Shown: one piece after another, positions 44,101-56,398 of the stretch
Layout: each line of letters begins with the position of its first letter
How positions within the stretch are numbered: position 1 is the stretch's first letter
DNA from: Seriola aureovittata
Taxonomy: Eukaryota; Chordata; Actinopteri; Carangiformes; Carangidae
Assembly (NCBI RefSeq): GCF_021018895.1
Contig: NC_079375.1
Coordinates: 6,235,060-6,299,059 of the forward strand
Length of the DNA stretch: 64,000 nt
Reading direction: 5' to 3'
The notes under the pieces: model-generated
Seen by the model: only the letters and a program-made list of their open reading frames with translations
Told to the model about the DNA's origin: nothing
Database searches by the model: none
Made by a program: the position numbers and the translations under genes

Positions 44101-45957
44101 CCTAACCTGACACCAAAGTTTTTAAAATTCAGGTTCAAGTTATTGGTAGTTGAGTAGTAGAGTTTTCAGTGAGCTACGTATACAGGTATATGCCATTATA
44201 GTAAAAGTGCTGCATTTCCTTTGTGTTTCAGATGGTCCGTCCCCATGATGATGTCCATCACACACAGAGGAACTGGCGTGGGGCTCAGTGGAGGTAACAC
44301 ATCTCAATCAATAAACCTCCGTTTTCCTTCAGTAGTTAGTTTTGTCCTTAAACTACTCACTACTCATGTCATATACATACAAAGTTTGTTGTTTTGTTGT
44401 TTCCATGTTCTTTTGTTGTTTTTGTCATTGTGTTTTATTACATTGCAGTGAAGCTGTGCTACTGCTGCTGTCAGCTTTTGATTGACCCTGAAAATCTCCT
44501 CAGGGCATTTTAGTCCATCACTATTGAATTCTGCTAAGAGCATTTACTGGCATTATAAAACACAAGTTGTTCAATACAATTGCATGTGAAAGTTAAATAT
44601 AACGCTGGACTGCTAACAGCTTTTAGTCATTTGCCTGGTCTAAAGTTTGATCCTGCTGACTGACATTGTACATCAGTACCGTTGACCTTGATGTACCATG
44701 CTGGGTTCAATTTTGTTCCTGTGTTAATGTGTTCAATGAGGGTCGGTGTCCTCAACTGCCAGTCTAACATCGCATACTGAGACATAAACAGTCCCTGACT
44801 GAGTGTCAACTCGCTATGAAAATATCACACATGCTTCATCACAGTGTCTGGGCCTGTAAACTTCTTTTACTTGTATATATTTAAATGCAAATATGCATAT
44901 AGAATCAAAAACTAAAGTTTAATTTTAAAGGTTGCCCATTCACATGTGCAATGGTCTGCTTTTGTGTATCCATACCTTTTTGTGTTTATATGAATTTTAA
45001 AAATTATAAAATGTTTCTACTACCATTAGGGTTTTTTTTTAATCATCCATGCAGCACAGAAACAGAAACTAATACACTGCTGTTAATTGCAGTAGCAGGC
45101 AGCCAAAGTGGAGCCTCTTTAATAAAGACCGTTGTTGTGCTTCAGTTTCATTTGCTCCCTGTAAGAAAGACTGATAGTCCAGCAGGGGAGAAGTCTGTTA
45201 ACGGGCAAGACTCGTATAACTCAGGAGTTTGGTCAGATTATACTAGCATGGTGGTGATGCATGCTCGATGCGTTTATTTCATGTTGAAATGCATGAATAT
45301 CAAATCTTTCTTTAACACAGTCCATCACACACACACACAAACCTTGTCCAGTTTCCGTTCTTATTGCTTTTGTCTGTGTCCAGCTATCTCTGCTTTTGCG
45401 CTGGCAGCACTGGTATTACCGGGAAATTACCCAGACTACCTGGACTTGATCCACTCGCTGTCTGTCGGCCCCTTTCTCATTGGGTTGGCCAAGTTCGGCA
45501 TCTCCTTTCCCGTATCTTTCCACACCTATAACGGCATCCGCCACTTGGTAAGACTTCATAATTTCATTCATAGACCCAACAAATGTTTGTCTTTTTTCGC
45601 TCCATACTAAAGTATAATTGAGAATTGTTTGGTAATTTTTGTGCCATAACCATGTTTGATGTGGACTTAAGCTACTGAAAGAGACAGATCTCTGTGCAAT
45701 TTGTTTCTCATTTTTGTCATTTTTGCTTATTTTACAGTTTTAATGGAAAACGCATTACATTTGCTGCCATTTATAAACTGACGATGTCTCTCCTGCTAAA
45801 TTGTCTTCCCTCTTCTCTCTTTTTTTCATTTGTATATTATTATTTAAATTAGTGGTGGGACATTGGAAAGGGCTTCAAAATCCCAGAGGTCTACCGCACC
45901 GGCTACACAGTTATTGGTCTGTCCATCATCACCTCCATAGCCGTGGCTTTCCTCTGA
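41111..45957 (+). CDS. sdhc: Succinate dehydrogenase cytochrome b560 subunit (complex II), complete gene
   Basis: Membrane anchor of mitochondrial complex II. With SDHD it holds heme b and the ubiquinone site in the inner membrane, passing electrons from succinate to the quinone pool. Six coding exons join in frame to 169 residues, the same length as human SDHC. The first 26 residues are rich in Arg and lack acidic residues, as expected of a mitochondrial targeting sequence. Family signatures are RPMSPHITIY (about 50-59), a THRGTG segment, and HTYNGIRHL (127-135), in which His127 corresponds to the heme ligand. Three hydrophobic helices are visible. It lies downstream of atp1a2 on the same strand and has its own promoter and poly(A) signal, so it is an independent transcription unit. 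Confidence 0.95.
42261..42359. repeat. 42-bp-arm near-palindrome in sdhc intron 1
   Basis: Left arm 42261-42302 and right arm 42318-42359 are inverted copies matching at 36 of 42 positions, with a 15-nt spacer. Immediately downstream, 42371-42411 repeats the inner arm sequences in inverted form (TGCAGCGATACACTCA and AGTCAGTGAGTGTATCCC). The arms contain repeated GTGA/CACT words. Confidence 0.85.
43090..43149 (+). CDS. sdhc: sdhc exon 2, residues 6-26
   Basis: 60 nt encoding TFARQGVCLSRPQFSVLYR of the targeting peptide. Acceptor TTTGTCTTTAG, donor GTGAGT. Confidence 0.9.
43284..43385 (+). CDS. sdhc: sdhc exon 3, residues 26-60
   Basis: 102 nt encoding the start of the mature chain, MGTTAKDEMNKFWAKNA, and the family signature RPMSPHITIY. 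Donor GTACGC. Confidence 0.95.
44232..44293 (+). CDS. sdhc: sdhc exon 4, residues 60-81
   Basis: 62 nt encoding WSVPMMMSITHRGTGVGLSG, the first transmembrane helix region near the quinone pocket. Acceptor TTTGTGTTTCAG, donor GTAACA. Confidence 0.95.
45384..45547 (+). CDS. sdhc: sdhc exon 5, residues 81-135
   Basis: 164 nt encoding AISAFALAALVLPGNYPDYL, the second helix, and HTYNGIRHL with heme-ligand His127. Donor GTAAGA. Confidence 0.95.
45853..45957 (+). CDS. sdhc: sdhc exon 6, residues 136-169 and stop
   Basis: 105 nt including TGA. It encodes WWDIGKGFKIPEVYRTG and the third helix, ending AVAFL. The pyrimidine tract lies about 25 bp back from the acceptor AAATTAG, with AT-rich sequence between them. 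Confidence 0.94.
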   Translation, partial: WWDIGKGFKIPEVYRTGYTVIGLSIITSIAVAFL

Positions 45958-46075
45958 GGCGCAGGAGGAGACGAGATGAGCAGAGAGGAGGGAGTTGAAG
46001 GGAATGTGGACTGTGGGAGTTTTGTGTATATGTTCTGTTCTGGCCTACTGCAGGCCCCATTTCATCAAAGTATTA

Positions 46076-46081
46076 AATAAA
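46076..46081 (+). terminator. sdhc: sdhc poly(A) signal
   Basis: AATAAA 119 bp after the stop codon, giving a very short 3' untranslated region. Confidence 0.75.
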
Positions 46082-46099
46082 GAATTATATTATGCTGTC

Positions 46100-47760
46100 C
46101 GCAGAAAATGTGTTGTGATGTTTTATCCCTTGGAATTAATTATACTCTGGAAATCTTTGGGGTCATCGAATGCAGCAAGAGTGCAAAGTGCATGCAAATG
46201 TGACCTAGTTTATTTCACACTTGTTCTCTGTGTGAACAACCACCAGTGGCCAAAATTAGATGTGTCCTACATGTTTTGTCCTTATGTAATTTGTTTAATA
46301 GTGCTGTGACGTCAAATTCATTAATCACTTTACTTTGCTCTGAGTGCTCAGTCACTGCCAGCCCAACCAGTGTGTCTGCCTGTTGTCTTTGTGCACAGGA
46401 GTGTATGTTTGTGTTGCTGGAGTGGCTGTTTACTGTAGACTGTCATTCTTATTTTACCTTCTCCCGGCCGCAGCTGCTCAGATGCATTTTTAACATCAGG
46501 AAAAAGAGGGGCTGAAATGCAGAGAGGCAGCCCAGTGGTGGAAGCTGTGTATGTGAACAGGCTCCTCACCGGCAGCCTGCCTCAGGGCTTACCTCCCACT
46601 GAGACGCAGGAGCTACACACTGCACATGAACAGCTTTTGTCCTGCAGTGTGAATAAAAGCGAGCCGTGATGTAATGTCAGATCCAACTCCGTTTATGTAG
46701 GATACAGTAACAAGAGCATGCAGGGAAAAAAAAAAAAGAAGTAAATGTTCTAGGGAGGAGGCTGAACTGTTTTGTACCAGCTGGTTTAAAATGTTTCTGT
46801 TTCAATCACCTGTGCAAGTGCACTGAGAGAACCAACACAAATGTGTAGTCTAGTTAGCTTCAACAAAATTGGCTTATCAATTTGCTTCCGTCGGCTTGAA
46901 AGGAAAAATTTGCTGTTGAGGAAACGTATATGTGAGCCACACATATGATCAAACGTATTCCTTATAAAGGACACAGCAAACTGTCTACCATAGCTGACAG
47001 TTTTCATAAAACACAATAGTTGATTGAATGCTTTTGACTGTGTTATTCCCCTCAGAGCCACATCAGGCCATTACTGGACAGGCATCTCTATTTTTAACAG
47101 TTGCCAGCTCAAAGTAATTGTCATTGTAAAATCAGCACTTGCAAAATTGCTGTCTGAATGTGACTTTTTGTCTGATTGCAGTGAATTTGGCATCTAGTTG
47201 ATTCCCTGCATTGAGCCTAATCCATGCTACAGGCACATTCCCACCTGAGCTAGAGATCTATAAGCCTGCAATTTCCCATTGTGACTGACAGGAAAATTGC
47301 TCAAACTCTGCAAGGTATAAGTCGGGATTTGCTTATAGTCTTTTCACACCAAATCTGTAGAAATATATTCTATTTTTAAAGTAAAACATAAACTGTGGTA
47401 ATAAAAAAAAAACATGGGCTGTTCGCTGGATCTATTCCCTGCCAGGAATGAACACTTTGCTTCAAAGTTATTGATGCATTTACAATGTAAGATGTTCCAT
47501 CTTTTGGTTTTGCTTCGATAATATCGCCATTATGATGTTTTGACGAGATAACCTGCGTGAAAGCAGTGGGGGTGGAGAATAGGGGCTCCCGCCATCTCTG
47601 AGGCACAAAGAGACTAATGATTACGCGGCGGCAGCACCCCCTACCGGGCGGCAAATTATTATCCACAGGGCTGTGGTCCTGATGCTGAGGGATGGCGAGG
47701 ATGCTGCGCAGGGCAGGGAGGGGGAGTATAAACCCGCTTTTGATCGAAAAAAATGTGCCT
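46100..47760. other. Intergenic DNA between sdhc and the tRNA
   Basis: No gene was recognised. The last 200 bp is relatively CG-rich (GCGGCGGCAGCACCCCC and CCGGGCGGC near 47625-47652) and may be regulatory. Confidence 0.55.
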
Positions 47761-47762
47761 CA

Positions 47763-47836
47763 GTCTCTGTGGCGCAATGGAATAGCGCGCTGGACTTCTA
47801 ATCCAGAGGCTCCGGGTTCGAGTCCCGGCAGAGATG
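47763..47836 (+). tRNA. trnar-ucu: tRNA-Arg (anticodon TCT), intronless
   Basis: 74 nt that fold as a complete cloverleaf. GTCTCTG pairs with CAGAGAT, with discriminator G at 47836. The anticodon stem is CTGGA/TCCAG and the loop CTTCTAA, with anticodon TCT at 47797-47799, decoding AGA. The T arm is CCGGG-TTCGAGT-CCCGG, so box B is canonical. A TTTTT Pol III stop lies at 47856-47860. Most vertebrate Arg-UCU genes I recall contain an intron; this one does not, as in the brain-enriched mammalian copy. Confidence 0.96.
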
Positions 47837-47855
47837 TTAATCAAAGGGTTGTGGC

Positions 47856-47860
47856 TTTTT
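47856..47860 (+). terminator. trnar-ucu: RNA polymerase III terminator
   Basis: Run of five T on the coding strand, 20 nt after the tRNA 3' end, suitable as a Pol III termination signal. Confidence 0.75.
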
Positions 47861-47972
47861 GGATGAGAGGAAACCGAGTGATGGATAAAAGCATACACGT
47901 TGTTTTATGGCTTTTGCTGGTAGGATGTATCTTAAAAGGCTGCTCTGTCTGCAGATACGATGGATGAAGTAG

Positions 47973-48088
<116 letters not shown>

Positions 48089-48109
48089 GTGTTTTTTTTT
48101 TAGTAGAGG

Positions 48110-49900
48110 CCCAATAACACAGTGCATCTGGACTGAATTGTCATAGAAATTTTCAAATGGAAGAGCCTTTTCAGCGCGCAAAGGTCAGCGCTTTAATATG
48201 CAGATTTCAAACGGGCAAAAAGCCTGAAACCACAGCTCGGGTGTAGCAGCACAGCACGGGCTTCGTTACCAGCCAATTACTGTCCAGGCTGCGAGCTCAG
48301 GCTCTGGTCTTACACGGCCATCACGTAGGCACCGCAGGACAACACAGCACCGCGCAGCCTCGTCCTGTGAAAGTCAGTGGACACGCGAGCACGCTCCCTC
48401 GCACGCTCGCGCATGCACGGTCTCAGCACCAGGGGCTGTCCACTCATTTAAACCAGTGCAAAAAAAAAAAAAAGAAAGAAAGAAAGTATTTTCTAATGCA
48501 GCGCCAGTAACAAAAACATTTAAAGCCTTTTTCCGTCCTCATAACAAGTGTTTAATGATGCCAGATGCTGCGTGACTATTCTCCCGTTTGGTTTAGGGAC
48601 AGAGGGAGAGATAAAGACTCCGGTTTACTTTGAACACAAATGACTCATAGTGCCAGAAAATGGTGTCGTCTCAAGATTTTTGTATGCAGATTCTGTATTG
48701 AATTATAGACCCTAACTACAGTGTGGCGGTGCGAGTGGAGAATAAGGATTTGCGGTAGTCATTGTGCATTTTTAATTTAGTGAAATCAGAGTGGGGACCT
48801 TTCTGGAATCCTTTCAAGGACCCCTGAAGGTGGACTTTAGTTTTCTGCTTTAGAAAAACCTACATTACCCCAATCACGAGGGCCCAGAGCAGCACTATTT
48901 ATTTATTTCTTTATTTCAATGTGGAAAGCAGCTGCTCGCTTGAAGATCTCTCAAACGCCCCGACTCCTCCAAACCTCCCCCTCCCTCCTGACTCCCCATG
49001 GCTTTTATTATTTTGTGTTTTCTTCAAACCCACCTCCCCGGTTTCGGTTTGTCGCCACCACCACTGATTGGACCTTCGTGCGGCTGCCGCCATCCATGTT
49101 TAACCCCATCATGCCTCCCCACACACAGACCTAATCCGCCAGTAAAACTAATCCTTAATCCTCTCTGGCAAGTTGAACCCCTCCATCCTTCCTCCCTCCC
49201 TCCCTTGGATCCTGATTCCTAAACGGGCCTGATGCATGGGACGTCACAACTATACAGACGACTCTTTGATAAAGTTTATAGCCTGAGTATTTGCAAACTG
49301 GCCATTCCTAGGAGTATAAACATTATGATGTATAGATCTGGAGGGTTGTTATACAAATTTATAGGCGATAAAAAATAAAGAAAGTTACAATGAAGTCGGT
49401 GTTAAACGCACGGGTGAGCAGTAGAGACAAAAAAAAAAAGTCCCACAACTCCAAGGACTCAGTGAAACCATTACCATATTGCAAATGACTAGGCCTACGG
49501 GAAATAGCACTGGGCCAAACTGTAAGATAGGAGTAATGGCTTCATAATATCGATGATAAGACACATTATAAGCCATTGAGAACCGTGACAGTCAACTTCT
49601 GGTGACCCCCGCTTCTTCATCTGTGGATATGTAGGACTAATCCTGTGATAACATTCCAGCAGGACACTAGACCTACTCAATATCAAACCTTAAGATAAGG
49701 TATCACGGGGCGTCCTACAGTCACACCATACAGCCCCGATAAGGTCAGGGTTACACTCGCCGTGGAGCGTTTTAGGAACATTAGGCTGATTTTTCGGTAT
49801 GGTGAGATGATCGCACTCCTCTATCTCCTCCATCTCCTCCGTGTTGCTCTCAGCCAGTAGGCCCCTGCTCTGGCCCTGTTATCCCAGTGGTACGGGCCAA
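48110..49900. other. Gene-free stretch with CpG-rich, promoter-like part
   Basis: No exon was recognised. The part at about 48230-48450 is richer in CG and contains CGCGCATGCACG (48408-48419), one base from the NRF1 consensus, and TCTCAGCACCAGGGGCTGTC (48421-48440), whose left half matches the REST/NRSF site. Whether this is a distal promoter is undetermined. Confidence 0.45.
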
Positions 49901-49979
49901 ATCGTATTAAAATCCCCTCCCTCCCTGCCTTGTCCCCTCCCCTCCCTCTCGTCTTTCAGACAGACTGTTTTTGCTGCAG

Positions 49980-49997
49980 TGAACGGTAGCCGTGGAG

Positions 49998-50037
<40 letters not shown>

Positions 50038-50283
50038 AGAGAGAAAGAGCGATACAAACAGAGTGAGAGAGAGAGAAAGAGAGAGAGAGAGGGAGAGAGA
50101 GCGGAGGAAAAAGCAAGAAAAACAAGGAGTCAGGCGAAGGAACAAGGAGATAAAAAAGTCGATAAAAGCAGATTGAGAGGAGGCTCCGGACAAGCGACTG
50201 CTGCGCATCAAAGGAGGGACCTTACTGGGGACCTTATTGGAGACCAGCGCCAACAAAACCCGACTCCGGAGGCGGAATATAAC
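49980..50283 (+). promoter_or_regulatory. Candidate GA-rich 5' leader of the downstream gene
   Basis: GA-dinucleotide-rich sequence (about 50004-50101) followed by purine-rich DNA with no start-codon-led conserved frame, ending at ATAACG/GTGTGT, a possible donor. A good acceptor (TCTCTCTGCAG) lies at 52057 just before the signal-peptide exon, so this could be a non-coding first exon. The link is inferred. Confidence 0.35.
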
Positions 50284-51115
50284 GGTGTGTGTGTGTGTTT
50301 GTGTGTTTGTGTGTGTGTATGTGTGTGAGTGTGTGTGTGTGGTTATTTTCCGTGCATTGCCTCTCAGTTTGTGTTATTGTCCAGGGTTTGGCTGTAGCCT
50401 GTAGGGCGGACAGGAGACACCTGTCAGTGCTGACGCTTTTCCGTCTCCAGGAATGTGTCTGTGTGCGCACTCTGGGTAGGTGGCTGGGTGTGTGTGTGTG
50501 AGTGTGTGTGTGTGCGTGTGTGTGTGTGTAATCCGTTATGCCAGCCCAGGGAGAGAGCTGTATAATCCCTGCGTGTTTTATAATTTACTCTGAATATGCG
50601 TTTTGTAGTCGGGCTGCCTGTGCTGCTTTACCCGACTCTCTCACTCCCCCCTTCCTCTTCTCTCTCAGCTCTGTTGGCTTTATCGCTCTGCAAAAAAAAA
50701 AAAAAAAGCAAAAAAAAAAGCATTACAACTGCGCGCTGTGTGCAGCAGCCACCTCTCTCCAGCATTCACAAGAGTCTCTAAATCTCATCCCATCAGTGTC
50801 AGATATTTCTGCAAGTGCTGGAGACGGCGTTGGAAAACACGCTCCGAACTGAGAAACATCGCTCTGGTGCTCCCGCGCCCCGTCGCAGTGATGCAGACAG
50901 CCACCACGAGCTGTTATTATTGTTATTATTATCATTGTTACCAACTGTAGTTATCCTGCTGTCCACGTTATGGAGCAGATCGCAAAGAACTTGTGCTAAA
51001 TCTCGCCCAGAGTGTCCGGGTTATTTCCCATGGATGCACTTCTTCTAATTTTGTTTTCATTTCTCGCCATCACTCAACAGGAAGGGCTGGAGCAACAATA
51101 AACACAGCCCCCCCT

Positions 51116-51116
<1 letters not shown>

Positions 51117-51163
<47 letters not shown>
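51117..51163. repeat. (CA)n microsatellite
   Basis: About 23 CA units upstream of the signal-peptide exon. Confidence 0.95.
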
Positions 51164-51170
<7 letters not shown>

Positions 51171-51375
51171 CTCCACCCCTCCCAGTGCCCACATCCCTTC
51201 CCCATCTCATGTCCCCCACCCCTCTCCTTCATCCCACCCTATGTCCCCGCCCTAACCGCCCGCCGTCCCGCAAGCAACACGGCTCCCTCTCAGGGTGACA
51301 ATAAGGGAGCGTTCCGCAGATGGACCGAGGGCTCACCTCGGCGCAGGATACTGCTATTTTAAGGAATGTGCGTTA

Positions 51376-51401
51376 GAGAGAGAGAGAGAGAGGAGAAAGG
51401 A

Positions 51402-51471
<70 letters not shown>

Positions 51472-51496
51472 TAAAGAGAGAGAGAGAGAGAGAGAG
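51376..51496. repeat. (GA)n / (GT)n compound microsatellite
   Basis: GA runs flank a (GT)10 block at about 51402-51421; GA resumes to 51496 with ATA interruptions. Confidence 0.92.
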
Positions 51497-52057
51497 CCTG
51501 AGCGGCTATTATGCACGTCCGTCCGTCTCCAGTCTTGTGCAAAGCGCGCCGTGTATTCTCAGCGGGCGACAGGTGCATCTCCCCGCCGCTGTGTGTTGTT
51601 TCCTTTCTTCTTCTCAGTTTTTTCATGAGCAGCTGGGGGAATGTTCCTTTGCGTTATTTCTAATTAGCGTGAGTTTAGTTGGCTCGGTTATGGGCTGTCC
51701 AAAAATACTCGTCTTCCTTCACTCCACAGCTTGTTAGAGTAGATGAATAAACTCACAGTTAAATGAACCCCCCCCACCCCCCACTCCCATTACCATCAAT
51801 ACGCCACCACCATCACTATCATCTTCTTTGCTGTTTGGCCCTATCGCTATCCCTCCTCCTCCCCTTACCCCCGCCTCCCTCAATTTCTCAGTATGGCATG
51901 ACACAAGCAGATCGATGAATACCCATGGAGCAACGCGTGAGTAACGGGTGGGCCAAGCGTTTATTCAGCAGCAGCCAACCAATGGCAGGGGACACAATTA
52001 GTGGCCAGTCGGCATGCCCTGCTTGTTTTCTTTATCTCTCTGCTGCTCTCTCTGCAG

Positions 52058-52215
52058 GTGACTCTCCAGAGCTCCTCTGCCCTCCTGAGGATTCAGAGAG
52101 ACAGGCGGATCTGCGCGCCCGACCATGGCCTTCCCATCAGCCCCCTCCGCATTATGGAGTGTCAGCGTATTGACAGTACTATTCACAGCTGCGGTTCACA
52201 GCAACATTGTCTATG
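52058..52215 (+). CDS. Signal-peptide exon of a cell-surface gene, candidate cadm3 (partial)
   Basis: The exon appears to start after TCTCTCTGCAG at 52058. Translation begins at 52125 in a strong context (GACCATGG). It encodes 30 residues (MAFPSAPSALWSVSVL then TVLFTAAVHSNIVY), a hydrophobic signal peptide with likely cleavage near AAVHS, and ends in phase 1 at the donor GTAAGC (52216). A phase 1 signal-peptide exon is typical of immunoglobulin-superfamily genes. In human, as I recall, an intronless tRNA-Arg-TCT lies about 30 kb upstream of CADM3, and CADM3 exon 1 also stops a few residues after cleavage, so cadm3 is favoured. mpz also neighbours SDHC in human, but on its other side. The protein itself is not recognised. 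Confidence 0.5.
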
Positions 52216-55200
52216 GTAAGCACCTCTCTCACTCTTTATCTACTCGCCTCCTATTCTCTCTATCTCGCTGTCTCTCCGTGGGCCCCTGACCTCCCCGACC
52301 CTCTCTTTCTGTCTCTGGTGGCGCCCCTTATCTGTTGACTTGGGGTCTTTTTGTTGTTTCCTGTATTATGACAAGGGAATCACAGAGCCGTTAATAAGCA
52401 CATGGGACACTCCCACCTACCCCGGACCCCAGTGGAATTTCTGCCGTTGTTTTTTGAGGAATGTGTGTGACTCGCACATGGCCACGAGGCCACACAAACA
52501 CGTGCTTACTACAGGTCCTTGCTGCTGTAGCTCATTTGGCCTGTGGCCTCCTTTTCTCTGTCTCTTTTTCTCTCCATGACATCTTCAGTCACTTGAATGC
52601 ACTCACACAAGAAGTACAAAAGCTGGGGCACACACACACACACACACGCACACACCGGCACTCCACCTTTCATGTTCACCTGCTCCACTTCTCTCTCTGC
52701 CTGTCTCACATGTGTGCAGACAAGATCTGTGTCAGAGGTTCATGCAACCTGGACACAAGCAGTGATTATCTTGTACTTTCTTAAATAGCAGCAGGGGAGT
52801 GTGCACACTTACAGCACACACATACAGTACAGACACACGACACTCGTCGTGGCTGAACCTGTGATGAGTTGGGTGCAGCTGAAAGCGGATGGAAGAGGGG
52901 ATTTGATGACAGAAGCACTTTGTAATGATATCATCCCTGCTGTGAGCAGCGAGTGAACAGGAATACACTGTCCAACGTGCTCTCCCAATTACATAACACT
53001 CAAGTGACTGCCTGCCGGTAATACAACCTTTAGAGGGCAAATTGTGCCGGTGGCAAAATGGAGCATCATGATTGGCCCTTAATCCATAAAAAATTGATTG
53101 ACACAGGTAGAATGCTGTTGGCATTTTCTCATTACAGTAGTGATTTAATTGCACAGAGTGTTTGGCAAAGAACCATAAGATGATATAGCAGGCAAGAAGG
53201 CTTCTAATAGACTTTCCCTGATTTGCATTTGCAATATATATTCTCATAGATCCCTCGCTTGTGCACACCCACACAATTTCACAAATCTGAATACATCCAT
53301 AAGTGCAAGGGGAATGTTCGCGCATGTGTCCATGCGCAGCATCCACGTGTATGCGCACAGATATGCAAGCGCACGCACCACACTTACTGTACTTCCACTT
53401 CGTTTATCCACATCAGCTGTTTCTACTTTCTGTTGAATTATGCATACGTGTGTTTCTGCATGTTTGTGTATGAAGTGTGGGGAAGTGGAGAATTGTCAGT
53501 GTGAGTGCACAGTGGTCAGAGCAGTAAAGAGTGAGAAACAATCTGCCTGTGCCAAGACACTGGGATGAGGTCACTGCTAAACAAATGCAAATAGAGGCCT
53601 GTCAGGCCCCTGAAAGCTGTTGAAGATGAGAAATGCACAATCTCCAGATTGAGGTGCTGATGATGAAATATCAATCGCTCATCAGAGTGCTGACCCCGAC
53701 TGTGTAGCTCGTCATTGAAACGCAGACAGCGGTTTGTTATTTGGGTCCGAAAGCGATTTTGGCTCACGTTCAGACACGCGTCACATTTGATTAAGGTGTG
53801 CCTAGCGGGAGGCCTGACCATGCATGACCAATTCTTGCTTTGGTTTCACCTAAGCGCTGTTTTACATTATCATGTCAGTCAAGGAGAGTAATTAAGCCTG
53901 GGACGTCTGACAGTGTTCAGGAGATGAGAAAACACGTCAAAGAGTGCAATTGAGAGGAGAGCCGAAGCGGGGACGGAGTGCTGACTTAAGAGACTGTCAG
54001 TGTGAAAGTTGTAAACCATTACTTTGTGCTCAAGGTCTTTTTGTCATTCATTTTTGCTATCAAAGCATCATCAAACGCTAACACTAACTACACTGAAATA
54101 AAACTAAGAGCGATTCTGCATTAAAATTAAGAGCTTTTGTCAAAAAATTCTTGGCCTATTTGTGCTACAGAGGAAAACATTTGTCAGGCTCAAAATACAT
54201 GATTTCATCAAGAAAAGTACAGGAATGTATCTTGTTGGCAGTGGTGCAAGAAATACTGACAATTTATAGACTTTCTCACAGGAAAACAAGGAACTGAGCT
54301 CTCATGGGACCTCACACACAGCACCAAGAACGGTGCCAAAGATTCAGCAGCCAGGAAACTATATGTATGAATCTTCAGTTCACACATCCTACAGTTTCCA
54401 GACATTTGAGCAATGTGGCAAACAGTGGAGTTGCAGCTTCAGAGTGTAGTGTAGTGTGTAGGCTGCAGAGCACTGGTCCATCACTCACATCTGTCCCGAT
54501 CTGTCCTGATTGGTGTTGTTGTGACACAGCAGGCAGAGCTGTTAAGTAGAAGATGGAGTGGGGGCGGGGTGGGCAGTCAGATAATGCTGTCATAATGGAG
54601 ATCTCCACGCAAAGAGCCCCCTGGAACAGAAGGGTCTACTTAGCATAAATAATTCAATGTTATGTATCAGAGAGGAAAAACGATTAGCTCAGCAAATCAA
54701 TGCGAGAGCAGATGAGCCATCAGAGAGCAGGGCTGCCCATCACTGCTACACTCAGGACCCACAGCAAATTGAAAACATTCATACTGTTTGCCTCTTTGAG
54801 ACAAAAATCTTCCACCAAGAGTCATGAGGTTGATTATTACAGCAACCAACAGGCTGCATGTCATGACCGTTTAGATTCCTGACCAACCCTACGGCTCCCA
54901 GCTCTCCCACCTCCGCTGCCTCATCTTCATTTGACTTATGTTAAAGTCAGGGAAAGGACATCACTAACTCTTGTTTTTTTTTCTGGATTTGCCAGTGACC
55001 AGGCTTCCTTAGAGCGAGTGAACGAATCAGGGAGACACTAATTGCACACCAATTGACATATCCATTTCCACAGCTGGATGTGCAGCCATGCAGCGCGGAT
55101 GGAAAGTGCCTCTCGGAAGGGCACGGATTAGGCATGCTATTGGCCGGCTGTACCCTGGTTCTGTACAGCTGACCCAGTTACCTCGGGGCTGTTGTGGAGT

Positions 55201-56027
55201 GTGTAGGGTCCGTCTGCCAGGCCGCTCTGTAGACAGCGAGTAGAGCAGCGTGCAGTGGCCTCCCATCAGCCACCTGGCCCTCAACTCCACAGCAGCCTGA
55301 TCCCACACCCCAGGAGAATGTTTGCATTCGTGACTAGAAACATGCCTAATAGTTTATTTACCTCAATGAGTTCTGCTGATCGGGACAAGCGAATGAAGCC
55401 CGATGCTTCCAGCTGAGGCCAATAATGAGTAAGGATTAAAGGATGGGAGCAGTGTAGACCAATCGTAGTGCGGTAAGATTTACAGGCGGGAGGGCTCCGC
55501 ATGTGTGTGTGGCTCTGCCAGCGGTTCACTTTATCCTGCCACAAAATGGGTTCCTTCCCCCCCTAGACCAGCTCTTTCTCGCTGGCTCGATGCCCACTTC
55601 CTGTGTGTGCTGCTGTTGTTTGCTGTTGACTTCCTGTGTGCCAAGATGGGGGAGCGTTTGGCTAATACACAGTACGGCTAGCACACAATAGCAGTAGGCG
55701 GTTTGGATGGGAGGCCTCTGCCTGTTAACAAGGCTGACTGATAAGCAGTGACTCATTAACAAGCCGAGGTACACAGAGCCTGGGGGAATTACCGCCTAGC
55801 CACTGTGACATTAATAAGAGGCCTAAGCTATTTTTCCATTTGGCTCTGCTGGCAGAGGGCTAAACCAGTGGTTTCCAATCTCGACCCTGGCTATTTACTG
55901 GCTCCAGTGCTTTTCCATTTGTTTCAGCCACTGGTTACCTGGTCTGATTGGAATGCACTGGATCAGTATTGTCAGTGTGGGCTGCAGTTAATGACATCTG
56001 CTGCTTCAATGGAGAACCAGACTCCCC

Positions 56028-56111
56028 TCATTAGTTTTCTGCAGGTTCATTCAGAAACATCTGGGGAGGAGCCCAATTAATTCTTCTCATGCTGATCATG
56101 CCAATTAATTA
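56028..56111. repeat. AATTA-rich block, copy 1
   Basis: Shares the order CATTAGTTT, ACATCTGG, CCAATTA, TTCT.CT, then TCATGCCAATTAATTA with copy 2 at 56399-56469. ATTA words are homeodomain-type binding cores. Confidence 0.6.
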
Positions 56112-56398
56112 GCAATATGTTTGTTTTTAGAAAGAAGAAAGACAGTGACATATACCAACGTATAGCCTAGTTTTCAATTATTGAGACTGATGATGATTCT
56201 GACATTATATGGATTCAGCTCGGTACCTGACATACAGTCAGCACTATGAAGAAGAGTTCCAAGTAACTGTCTCCTATTACAATTTTAAATCCAGAGCCAT
56301 ATTACTCTCATTGTCTTGTGTTTATTCTTCTCTGATCCTTTAAGTGTTTTGTCGTCCAGATCAGTTTTGTGATTATAAATTGGATCCTGATTGGCTGG

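Noticed and set aside
44951..45610. 219-residue open frame on the + strand
   Set aside because: Read-through of sdhc exon 5; only 45384-45547 matches SDHC.
52125..52215. mpz (myelin protein zero) as the signal-peptide gene
   Set aside because: MPZ neighbours SDHC in human but, as I recall, lies upstream of it in divergent orientation. Its exon 1 ends inside the signal peptide, and an intron over 11 kb would be unusual for it. Not fully excluded.
52732..53358. 208-residue open frame on the - strand
   Set aside because: No recognisable domain or bounded exons, and it lies in an intron rich in simple repeats; probably chance.
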